A DNA stretch of 32,018 nucleotides from an uncultured Pseudomonas sp. (lineage in GTDB: Bacteria > Pseudomonadota > Gammaproteobacteria > Pseudomonadales > Pseudomonadaceae), in assembly GCF_913777995.1 (NCBI RefSeq), contig NZ_CAJYVE010000003.1:1-32018 (forward strand), in the 5' to 3' direction. The notes below the pieces were generated by a model. It ran no database searches, was not told the DNA's origin, and saw nothing but the letters and a program-made list of their open reading frames with translations. Position numbers and translations under genes: made by a program. Each line of letters starts with the position of its first letter. Position 1 is the stretch's first letter. Shown here in pieces: positions 1 through 6,275 of the stretch.

Positions 1-1029
1 CAGCAGCACATGGACACCCAGCTGGAGCAGGCCCGCGCCGCCGAGGCAGACAGCGCCCGGCAACTGCAGGCGCTGCACACCCAAGGTGTGCAACTGGCCG
101 GCGAACTCAAGGCCAACCAGCAGCGCCAACAGGCACTGGAGCAGGAGCACCAGCAGCTGCAGGGCGAAATCGCCCAGTGGCGCAGCGAACACCCGGAACT
201 GGACGACGCCGGCCTCGACCGCCTGCTGGCCATCGACGACAGCCAGGTGGGCGAGCTGCGCCAACGCCTGCAGGCCGCGGAAAAAGCTGTCGAGCAAGGC
301 CGCGTGTTGCTAGGGGAGCGTGAGCAGCAACTGCAGCAACACACCGCACAGGCCCACGGCGAACTGTCCGTCGAAGCGCTGGAAACCGCCCTCGCCGAGC
401 TGGCCGTGCAGCTGTCAGCCCAGGAGCAGCAATGCGCTGAGCTGCGCGCCCATCAAGCCGAGGACCAGCGCCGGCAACAGGCCAGCCAGGCCCTGGCCGA
501 ACAGATCGACCAGGCCTACCAGCAATGGCAACGTTGGGCACGCCTGAATGCATTGATCGGCTCGGCCTCGGGCGATGTGTTCCGCAAGATCGCCCAGGGC
601 TACAACCTCGACCTGCTACTGCACCACGCCAACAACCAGTTGCGCCAGCTGGCCCGGCGCTACCGCCTCAAACGCGGCGGCAGCGCCCTCGGCCTGCTGG
701 TGCTGGATACCGAAATGGGCGATGAACTGCGCTCGGTGCACTCGCTGTCGGGCGGCGAGACCTTCCTGGTCTCGCTGGCATTGGCCTTGGGGCTGGCATC
801 GATGGCCTCCAGCACCCTGCGCATCGAATCGCTGTTCATCGACGAAGGCTTCGGCAGCCTGGACCCCGAATCCCTGCAACTGGCCATGGATGCCCTCGAC
901 GGCCTGCAGGCGCAGGGCCGCAAGGTCGGGGTGATCTCCCATGTGCAGGAAATGCACGAACGCATCGCCGTGCAGATCCGCGTGAAGCGCCAGGGCAACG
1001 GCCTGAGCCAGCTTGAAGTGGGGTCCTGA
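1..1029 (+). CDS. sbcC: Exonuclease subunit SbcC, C-terminal part (5' end outside window)
   Basis: This is the C-terminal 342 residues of the SMC-like ATPase subunit of the SbcCD nuclease, which opens hairpins and palindromic DNA ends together with SbcD. The reading frame is open from base 1, so the ATG at 10 is internal. The first ~175 residues are Gln/Glu/Ala-rich heptad-type coiled coil, the returning arm of the long SMC stalk. The C-terminal ATPase lobe follows, with the ABC signature LSGGE at window residues 249-253 and a Walker B/D-loop stretch (LFIDEGFGSLD) from about residue 278. The end VISHVQEMHERI is typical of SbcC/Rad50. The N-terminal Walker A and the usual sbcD partner would lie upstream, outside the window. 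The stop is TGA at 1027-1029. Confidence 0.95.
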   Translation, partial: QQHMDTQLEQARAAEADSARQLQALHTQGVQLAGELKANQQRQQALEQEHQQLQGEIAQWRSEHPELDDAGLDRLLAIDDSQVGELRQRLQAAEKAVEQGRVLLGEREQQLQQHTAQAHGELSVEALETALAELAVQLSAQEQQCAELRAHQAEDQRRQQASQALAEQIDQAYQQWQRWARLNALIGSASGDVFRKIAQGYNLDLLLHHANNQLRQLARRYRLKRGGSALGLLVLDTEMGDELRSVHSLSGGETFLVSLALALGLASMASSTLRIESLFIDEGFGSLDPESLQLAMDALDGLQAQGRKVGVISHVQEMHERIAVQIRVKRQGNGLSQLEVGS

Positions 1030-1070
1030 ACGCGGGGCGGAGCGCTGTTCGATTAAGCGCCTTGCGGCCT

Positions 1071-1161
1071 TGTGGGGGCGAGCTTGCTCGCGAAAGCGCC
1101 AGGAAATTCACTGCATCTATTGTGAACATACGGTCGCTTCGCGGCTGAAGCCGCTCCTACC
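1071..1161. repeat. Two REP-type palindromic elements downstream of sbcC
   Basis: Two short Pseudomonas REP-like units lie here. The first, 1071-1098, has the perfect palindrome GCGAGC-TT-GCTCGC (1078-1091) followed by GAAAGCG. The second, 1131-1161, contains TTCGCGGCTGAAGCCGCTCC with the palindrome GCGGCT-GA-AGCCGC (1141-1154). Both are extragenic, as expected for REPs. A degenerate third copy can be made out near 1346-1376 (GGCTGAAACCGCTCGCACC). The 351-base gap 1030-1380 shows no convincing gene. Confidence 0.7.
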
Positions 1162-1289
1162 CGGCCTGACTGACCCGTATTGGGCTTCAGCCGGGGTGCG
1201 GTTCGCGGTCCCTTCAGCTCCGCTCGCCCTCAACGACCTGGTGAGACTGGATTCAGCCGGGAATCGGGCTGACCCAGGTTAACGACAGA

Positions 1290-1320
1290 GGCCGATCCCA
1301 CCCGGTGGGTGGGACCGGCC
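1290..1320. terminator. Strong hairpin between convergent sbcC and alcohol dehydrogenase genes
   Basis: Two 14-base arms (1290-1303 and 1307-1320) pair with a single mismatch around a three-base loop (GGT). The hairpin lies between two convergent genes, so it may stop transcription from both sides. Neither side has a U-run, so a canonical rho-independent terminator is not proven, and it may instead be another extragenic repeat. Confidence 0.45.
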
Positions 1321-1380
1321 TGAGCCGCCAATCGGGTTGGCCCTGGTGCACGGCTGAAACCGCTCGCACCGGGGGCAGTG

Positions 1381-2418
1381 CTAGAGAGTGACGACGGTCA
1401 CCCCTGCCGTCTCGAACCGATCCATGTTCATCAGCGCCTCGATGGACGCCTCCAGGCTGATGGTCTTGCCCACCAGTTTCTCCGGCGCCAACTTGCCGGA
1501 GGCGATCATCGCCAGCATGGCGTCGTAGCGGTGCGCCTGCATACCGTGGCTGCCCAGGATCTCCAGCTCATAAGCGATGACCCGGCTCATCGGGATTGCC
1601 GGAGTGCTGTGGTCGGCCAGCATCAGCCCCACCTGTACGTGCTTGCCGCGGCGACGCAGGTTGGCGATGGAGTTGAAGCAGGTGCTCGGATGCCCCAGGG
1701 CATCCAGCGAGACATGCGCCCCGCCCTGGGTGATTTCACGCACCGCTTCGCAGACGTCCGCCACCTGGCTGGCATTCACCGTCGCCACCGCGCCAAGGGC
1801 ACGCGCCAGGTCGAGCTTGTCGTCGGCGATATCGATGGCGACCACATTGGCGCCCAGGGCCTGGGCGATCATCACCGCCGACAAGCCCACGCCACCGCAA
1901 CCATGGACCGCCACCCATTGCCCGGCGCTGACCTTGCCCTGGTCGACCACGGCGCGGAACGAGGTGACGAAACGGCAACCCAGGCTGGCGGCCGTGGCGA
2001 AGTCCATGTGCTCGGGCAGCGCTACCAGATTGAGGTCGGCCTGATGGATGCCCACGTATTCGGCGAACGACCCCCAGTGAGTGAAGCCAGGCTGGAACTG
2101 GCTGTAGCAGACCTGCTGGTTGCCGCTGTGGCATTCCGGGCAGGCGCCGCAACCACCGACGAAGGGCACGGTGACCCGGTCGCCGACCTTCCAGCGCGTG
2201 ACGTCCTTGCCCACCGCCGCCACCACACCGGCCAGCTCATGGCCCGGCACGTGAGGCAGCTGGATGTCCGGGTCGTGGCCTTTCCAGCCATGCCAGTCGC
2301 TGCGACAGACGCCGGTGCCCTTGACTTGGACCACCACGCCATGGCGCTCGGGAGTCGGATCGTCCACGGTCATGATCCGGGGCGGTTGGGAAAAGGCTTC
2401 GTAGACGACCGCTTTCAT
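1381..2418 (-). CDS. Zinc-dependent alcohol dehydrogenase (MDR family)
   Basis: A 345-residue medium-chain dehydrogenase/reductase that should oxidise an alcohol with NAD(P)+. Catalytic-zinc ligands are visible as C38, the GHE pair at H60-E61 and C148. The structural zinc site is the four-cysteine cluster C90, C93, C96, C104. The Rossmann glycine motif GCGGVG is at 173-178. I chose the ATG at 2418 because AGAGGTGA lies just upstream, and because MKAVVYEAF is the usual N-terminus; the frame runs on upstream only as filler. The gene diverges from the Lrp/AsnC regulator at 2586, and the gap holds two palindromic boxes, so control by that regulator is likely. The substrate cannot be read from the sequence. 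Confidence 0.9.
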   Translation of the reverse strand: MKAVVYEAFSQPPRIMTVDDPTPERHGVVVQVKGTGVCRSDWHGWKGHDPDIQLPHVPGHELAGVVAAVGKDVTRWKVGDRVTVPFVGGCGACPECHSGNQQVCYSQFQPGFTHWGSFAEYVGIHQADLNLVALPEHMDFATAASLGCRFVTSFRAVVDQGKVSAGQWVAVHGCGGVGLSAVMIAQALGANVVAIDIADDKLDLARALGAVATVNASQVADVCEAVREITQGGAHVSLDALGHPSTCFNSIANLRRRGKHVQVGLMLADHSTPAIPMSRVIAYELEILGSHGMQAHRYDAMLAMIASGKLAPEKLVGKTISLEASIEALMNMDRFETAGVTVVTL

Positions 2419-2499
2419 GGGTATCACCTCTGAAGATCTGCAGGCATTGTCCCTCGCCAAAGGCGGTCGGGACGCTGGCAAAAGTATGCCGCAAGCGCC

Positions 2500-2555
2500 T
2501 GAAATTACTTTTCAGAATGCGATTGACGCTGGGCGAATGGTGAAATTACCTTTCA
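2500..2555. promoter_or_regulatory. Paired palindromic boxes, probable Lrp/AsnC operator
   Basis: TGAAATTACTTTTCA (2500-2514) and TGAAATTACCTTTCA (2541-2555) differ at one base. Each has TGAAA/TTTCA inverted arms, and the second extends to GTGAAA/TTTCAC. Their starts are 41 bases apart, close to four helical turns. A third half-site, CTTTCA, is at 2564-2569. They lie between the divergent dehydrogenase and Lrp-type genes, which suggests cooperative binding by that regulator. Binding is inferred. Confidence 0.6.
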
Positions 2556-2585
2556 CTCTTTTCCCTTTCAGCGCAGGACTCTTTC

Positions 2586-3068
2586 ATGGATAGCGATCTG
2601 GACAGAGTGGATATTGCAATCGCCGAACGCCTTCAGCGCGATGGCAGGCTGTCCAACACGCGCCTGGCCGAACAGGTCGCGCTCAGCGACGCCTCCTGCT
2701 GGCGACGCCAGAAACGCCTGGAGGAGCGCGGCATCATCGAGGGCTACCAGGCCATCCTCAACCGCCGCAAGCTGGGCCTGGGGGTGATGGCCTTCGTACA
2801 GATTTCCTGCCATGAGCACAGTGAAGAGGTCACCGCGCAATTCGAGCGCATCATCCAGGCCGCGCCACAGGTGCTCAGCTGCCACAACACCACCGGTGAG
2901 GCGGACTACCTGCTGCAGGTGGTGGCCCGGGACCTGGACAGCTACAGCCGTTTCGTCGAGAAGGTGCTGCGCACGCTGCCGGGGGTGTCGAGCATCCGCT
3001 CCAACCTGTCGCTGCGCGAACTGAAGACTGACAACCGCCTGCCGGTGAGCGAGCTGGTCAGCCTGTAA
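2586..3068 (+). CDS. Lrp/AsnC family transcriptional regulator
   Basis: A 160-residue feast/famine regulator. The N-terminal winged helix-turn-helix spans roughly residues 4-52 (DRVDIAIAERLQRDGR, then LAEQVALSDASCWRRQKRLEERGII). The C-terminal RAM ligand-binding and oligomerisation domain follows, with the typical stretch NTTGEADYLLQVVARDLDSY and the conserved VLRTLPGVSSIRSNLSL. The length is normal for the family. It is transcribed divergently from the zinc dehydrogenase, with two palindromic boxes in the shared 167-base gap, which is the usual layout for autoregulation plus control of the neighbour. The effector, often an amino acid, is not known. It ends 7 bases before the convergent small membrane protein gene. 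Confidence 0.92.
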   Translation: MDSDLDRVDIAIAERLQRDGRLSNTRLAEQVALSDASCWRRQKRLEERGIIEGYQAILNRRKLGLGVMAFVQISCHEHSEEVTAQFERIIQAAPQVLSCHNTTGEADYLLQVVARDLDSYSRFVEKVLRTLPGVSSIRSNLSLRELKTDNRLPVSELVSL

Positions 3069-3075
3069 GTGCGCC

Positions 3076-3255
3076 TCAGGAGGTGTGCTGCGCCACCGGC
3101 TGAGCGCTGCCCGCATCGTGCACCACGGCCGGTGCCTGACTGTCGGTGAGCTGTGGGTGGGCGCTGGTCAGGGTAATGACGGCGATGAACACGACATACA
3201 GAGCGATGGCGATATAGGCGCCCTGCCTGATCGAATGAAGTATGGCGGTGGCCAT
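3076..3255 (-). CDS. Small single-pass membrane protein, function unknown
   Basis: A 59-residue protein beginning MATAILHSIRQGAYIA. A hydrophobic segment at about residues 13-31 (YIAIALYVVFIAVITL) is the only membrane span. It is followed by a polar, Ala/Gln/Pro-rich tail that probably faces the periplasm. The ATG at 3255 is preceded by GAGGAG at a good distance, which supports this start over the longer open frame that continues upstream. I do not recognise the family. It converges on the Lrp-type gene with a 7-base gap. Confidence 0.6.
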   Translation of the reverse strand: MATAILHSIRQGAYIAIALYVVFIAVITLTSAHPQLTDSQAPAVVHDAGSAQPVAQHTS

Positions 3256-3388
3256 AGGTCTGGCTCCTCGGGGATTTGATGACCCTAGCATCATTGAAAA
3301 CCCTTTAGATGAAAAAACATCGTTGCATATAGCGGTCATCAATGAATTCGATGCCACGGTCGATAAGATTCCGACCCCGTGCAAGACG

Positions 3389-3424
3389 AAAAAAATCCCC
3401 GCCAACCGTGAGGTGGGCGGGGAT
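3389..3424 (-). terminator. Rho-independent terminator downstream of the small secreted protein gene
   Basis: Perfect 9-base arms (3396-3404 and 3416-3424, ATCCCCGCC/GGCGGGGAT) around an 11-base loop. On the minus strand the hairpin is followed by a run of seven T (3395 down to 3389). It would end transcripts coming from the minus-strand gene at 3548-3736. Confidence 0.8.
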
Positions 3425-3435
3425 CATTCAACGAA

Positions 3436-3536
3436 GAGGCTTTCGCGAGCAGGCTTGCAGCCGGATCTGCGGGGTCTGCCGCGCCATGGGCAGGGGTCGT
3501 CAGTCAGGGGTGGGCAAACTGACTCGCGAAAGCCTC
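3436..3536. repeat. Inverted REP-like pair
   Basis: GAGGCTTTCGCGAG (3436-3449) and its exact reverse complement (3523-3536) flank a 73-base spacer. The left copy with its neighbouring GCAGGCTTGC resembles the reverse complement of the REP unit at 1071-1098. The pair could fold as one long hairpin and looks like a two-unit bacterial interspersed mosaic element. The 292-base gap between the two small genes holds this element, the terminator and otherwise nothing I can identify. Confidence 0.5.
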
Positions 3537-3547
3537 AGGGTCTCGCC

Positions 3548-3736
3548 TTACTCAACGCTTTTATGGTCCAGGGCGGCGTAGAACTTGGCGCTCTGTTGCA
3601 GGTACTGCGGGGTGTAGCTCTGGCTCTGGGTGGCATGCAGCTTGTTTTCCGCCACTTCGGAACTGGCACTGGCAGGCAGGGCGACGGTCGCGGAGATGGC
3701 TGAAGCGGCGATCAGCGAAAAGACATTGAAGTTCAT
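3548..3736 (-). CDS. Small secreted protein, function unknown
   Basis: A 62-residue precursor with a clear Sec signal peptide: hydrophobic core at residues ~5-20 and a cleavage-like end ASA-SS near residues 24-26. The predicted mature peptide is only about 37 residues and contains SQSYTPQYLQQSAKFYAALD. The ATG at 3736 has a near-perfect AAGGAG Shine-Dalgarno eight bases upstream. A rho-independent terminator lies 124 bases after the stop, so this looks like a genuine single-gene transcript. I do not recognise the family. The peptide is probably periplasmic. Confidence 0.7.
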   Translation of the reverse strand: MNFNVFSLIAASAISATVALPASASSEVAENKLHATQSQSYTPQYLQQSAKFYAALDHKSVE

Positions 3737-3890
3737 GGTGGTGCTCCTTGGAATTCGGTCTGGGTTCAGGGCCTCGTTGGCCATGGATCAAACTTACTCC
3801 CGGGGCGTGCCTGGCAAAAATCCTTTAGGCCACTAGCGTGTATCAGCGAGATTGATAATGGCGCCCCGCCCGCTTCGAGCCGCGACCGGC

Positions 3891-5066
3891 TCAGCGGGCA
3901 GCGGGGAGAAACACCAGTGCCGAAGGCGAGTCGATGTCCAGCGCCTGGACGATGTCGCCCAGCATCCCGGTCTGCGGGTCGCGGCGCAGGGTGACGATCT
4001 GGTTGCTCTTCTGATTGGCAACCAGCAGAAAGCGACCGCTGGGGTCGATGCTGAATTCTCGCGGTTCACGTCCCTCGACCGAGCGTCGCTGGATTTCCTT
4101 CAGGTGACCACTGGCCGGGTCGATGCCGAATACCAGCAACTGATTGGCATCCCCACGGTTGGCGACATACAGGAAGCGCCCATCAGCGGAAGCATGCAAG
4201 CCGCTGGCACCGACTGCCTGACGCTTGTCGGAACCCTTGAGGTCGACCAGCTGGGTCTGGCGGAACTGACCGTTCTGGTAATCGAACACCGCCACCTGTG
4301 CCGACATTTCCAAGGTCAGCCAGGCATGCCGGCCATCTTCACTGAACAACAGATGCCGTGGACCACTGCCAGGCGGCAGGCGCACCTGCGGGTGTGCGGC
4401 GCGCCGCAACGGCTGGGCAAGGCTGGGGTCATAACGGTAGACGAACAGGCGATCGGCCCCCAGGTCAGCCGCCACCACGTAGTCGCCTTCCGGTGCCGGC
4501 ACCACGGCATGCACATGGGACGAAGCCTGCCGCTCGGCATTCACTTTGCTCGGCGGGTTCGGACCAAGCACCTGCACGGCGTCACCCAGGCGTCCGCTGC
4601 TGTCCACGGGAAACACCGCGAGGGAGCCACCGGGCCTGGGTTGTACCGCATAGTTGGCCACCAGCAGGAAACGCTGGTCGAGCGTCAGGTTGGCATGGGT
4701 CGGCTCATCACCCTGGCTGGCCACCTGATTGATCGCCGTCACTTGATGGCTTGACCCATCCACGGTGTAGCTGCTGACCTTGCCGCGCTCGTCAGCCTGG
4801 CCGGGACCGTTCTCGTTGGCCACGAACAGGTAGCCGCCTTCTCGGGAAAGCGCCAGCCAGGAAGGGTTGCCGGCTTGCACCACCTGGCGCGGCTGGCTGT
4901 CGATCAGCCCGGTCTGGCTATCGAAGCCAAGACGGTAGAAGCCTTGGCTGGCACCCTGGGTATAGGTGCCGACCAGCAGGTCGAAGTCCGATTCCTGTCT
5001 GGCCTGTACGTTCATCACACCGAACATACTGGCCATCGCCAGGCAAGACAGCAGGGGCCGGAACAT
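3891..5066 (-). CDS. Periplasmic lactonase family beta-propeller (6-phosphogluconolactonase-like)
   Basis: A 391-residue protein of the seven-bladed lactonase family (Pgl/YbhE type), which hydrolyses sugar lactones or is a structural relative of enzymes that do. The first ~23 residues form a signal peptide ending MNVQARQ, so it is exported, unlike the cytoplasmic 6-phosphogluconolactonase. The body shows the family's blade motifs: LLVGTYTQGASQGFYRL, NPSWLALSREGGYLFVANE, VHAVVPAPEGDYVVAADLGADRLFVYRYD, GPRHLLFSEDGRHAW, ASADGRFLYVANRG and FSIDPSGRFLLVANQ. AAGGAAG precedes the ATG at 5066. It lies 74 bases downstream of a gene for a glucose-dehydrogenase-type membrane domain on the same strand. 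Hydrolysis of periplasmic gluconolactone made by direct glucose oxidation is therefore a reasonable guess. Confidence 0.85.
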   Translation of the reverse strand: MFRPLLSCLAMASMFGVMNVQARQESDFDLLVGTYTQGASQGFYRLGFDSQTGLIDSQPRQVVQAGNPSWLALSREGGYLFVANENGPGQADERGKVSSYTVDGSSHQVTAINQVASQGDEPTHANLTLDQRFLLVANYAVQPRPGGSLAVFPVDSSGRLGDAVQVLGPNPPSKVNAERQASSHVHAVVPAPEGDYVVAADLGADRLFVYRYDPSLAQPLRRAAHPQVRLPPGSGPRHLLFSEDGRHAWLTLEMSAQVAVFDYQNGQFRQTQLVDLKGSDKRQAVGASGLHASADGRFLYVANRGDANQLLVFGIDPASGHLKEIQRRSVEGREPREFSIDPSGRFLLVANQKSNQIVTLRRDPQTGMLGDIVQALDIDSPSALVFLPAAR

Positions 5067-5140
5067 GGCGGTCTTCCTTTTTATAGGGGCGTTGCAAGCC
5101 GTTGAGCATGCGGACAGCGAGCAACCGGCAAAGGTTCAGC

Positions 5141-5686
5141 TCAACCCTCGGCCAGGCGCGCAACGCGGCCCAGAGCATCGTCCATCGCCAGCACCACACT
5201 CAGCACCGGTGGCAGCAGCACGCCATACCAGGGCCTGTCGTATTCCCGGGAAAGACGCACCTGGGCCAGCGGATCCAGGCAGATCCCCGCCAGCAGCAGC
5301 GCCACCACCAGATGCGCCAGGGAAAACGACCGACGGACCGGCCGCAGGCCGCGGCGCAAGACCGGCAGCAACAGCAGCAGCCCGGCCAGGAACCAGACCA
5401 GCAGGCGCGGCGGCAGCTGCATGGGGTCCAGCCCTACCTCCCACAAGGCCCAGACCGTGGCGCAGGCCAGGCACAGGCTGAACAGCCACAGCGCACAGCG
5501 CAGGGCCGCCATCAGCAATATCCCGCAGGCGGCGAGCCCCAGCCCTGACAGGGTGAAATACCAGGTGCCACCCAGCTCGGCCAGCTGCACGCCGGCCAGC
5601 AAGGTCACCAGCCCGGCCACCAGCAGCAGAGCCCCGAGAAAAGTCGACAACAGCCGCGCACGGCTCAACGCGCCTTGAACAGGCAT
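5141..5686 (-). CDS. Orphan membrane-anchor domain of PQQ glucose dehydrogenase type
   Basis: A 181-residue membrane protein with about five hydrophobic spans (roughly 11-33, 43-60, 63-82, 94-110, 121-138). LGGTWYF (38-44) and WALWEVGLD (79-87) are hallmark stretches of the N-terminal membrane domain of quinoprotein glucose/quinate/shikimate dehydrogenases, the part that docks the enzyme in the inner membrane and interacts with ubiquinone. The catalytic PQQ propeller is absent: the ORF ends soon after the last span and the next gene is a lactonase, not a propeller dehydrogenase. The start at 5686 is supported by AGGGAG upstream and by the position of the first span. It probably forms a transcription unit with the lactonase. 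Its role without a catalytic domain is unknown. Confidence 0.75.
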   Translation of the reverse strand: MPVQGALSRARLLSTFLGALLLVAGLVTLLAGVQLAELGGTWYFTLSGLGLAACGILLMAALRCALWLFSLCLACATVWALWEVGLDPMQLPPRLLVWFLAGLLLLLPVLRRGLRPVRRSFSLAHLVVALLLAGICLDPLAQVRLSREYDRPWYGVLLPPVLSVVLAMDDALGRVARLAEG

Positions 5687-5806
5687 AAGACAATCTCCCT
5701 GAATGTGCTTCGCTCGCTTCCATGGAGCGGATACCGGCAGCAGCCGGCGGAATGAAGGTCGTTGCTCCAGCGGGGGAGCAAGAAAAGGCAAGCACATCCG
5801 TGTGTA

Positions 5807-5830
5807 GTGCCCGCCACGGCGAGCGGGCAC
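5807..5830 (-). other. Perfect hairpin upstream of the membrane-anchor gene
   Basis: GTGCCCGC (5807-5814) and GCGGGCAC (5823-5830) are exact inverted copies around an 8-base loop. A second small inverted repeat, TTGCTCC/GGAGCAA, lies at 5762-5781. Both are in the 234-base gap before the gene starting at 5686. Neither has a U-run. They may be structures in the 5' leader or remnants of extragenic repeats. Confidence 0.35.
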
Positions 5831-5920
5831 CCTACCATCCCGATGCCGCTCGCCCCTGACGGGACGACTGGCACGCCCCCGGAGTCTAAGGGCGCAGGCA
5901 GACGTGGGAACTGACCTGGA

Positions 5921-6199
5921 TCAATCCAGGTCGGTTTCCTCGTCATCGTCGGGGCTGAAGGCGTCCAGGCACACCACGCGATGGTCGGCCTGGCCGTCGC
6001 TGATCACCCAGCTCTGCAGCGACTCATCGAAACTGGCCGCTTCGACCTGGGCCGGGGTGAAGGCCCAGACCTTGCGCGCCCGGCCGTCCATGCATTCGAC
6101 CTGCAGGCCGTTGTCCAGGCTGAACTCCCAGGCGTGCAGCCCGTCGATTTCAAGCATGGTGGTGGTTTGCAGGGCGTGCAGAAAGGTAGAAGTGGTCAT
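5921..6199 (-). CDS. Small acidic cytoplasmic protein, DUF5629-like
   Basis: A 92-residue soluble protein without signal peptide or membrane span. The stretch TMLEIDGLHAWEFSLD, then an ECMDGRARKVWAFTPAQVEAASFDE segment, matches my recollection of a small Pseudomonas-specific family (DUF5629), but this was not searched. The C-terminus is very acidic (SPDDDEETDLD). I chose the ATG at 6199; the frame extends upstream to 6244, and neither start has a strong Shine-Dalgarno. It is 76 bases downstream of the RND transporter on the same strand and may be read through from it. Function unknown. Confidence 0.65.
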   Translation of the reverse strand: MTTSTFLHALQTTTMLEIDGLHAWEFSLDNGLQVECMDGRARKVWAFTPAQVEAASFDESLQSWVISDGQADHRVVCLDAFSPDDDEETDLD

Positions 6200-6275
6200 G
6201 GGTAAATCACAGGCCTGTTGAAGAAAGCGCCCATGATAGGGCAAAGCGCGCTACCGCGCCCTGCCCCATCGCGTT

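Noticed and set aside
1378-2433. Long plus-strand open frame (351 codons) across the alcohol dehydrogenase
   Set aside because: It is the shadow of a gene with clear zinc and Rossmann motifs. The plus-strand translation has no recognisable domain, and high-GC codon bias keeps antisense frames open.
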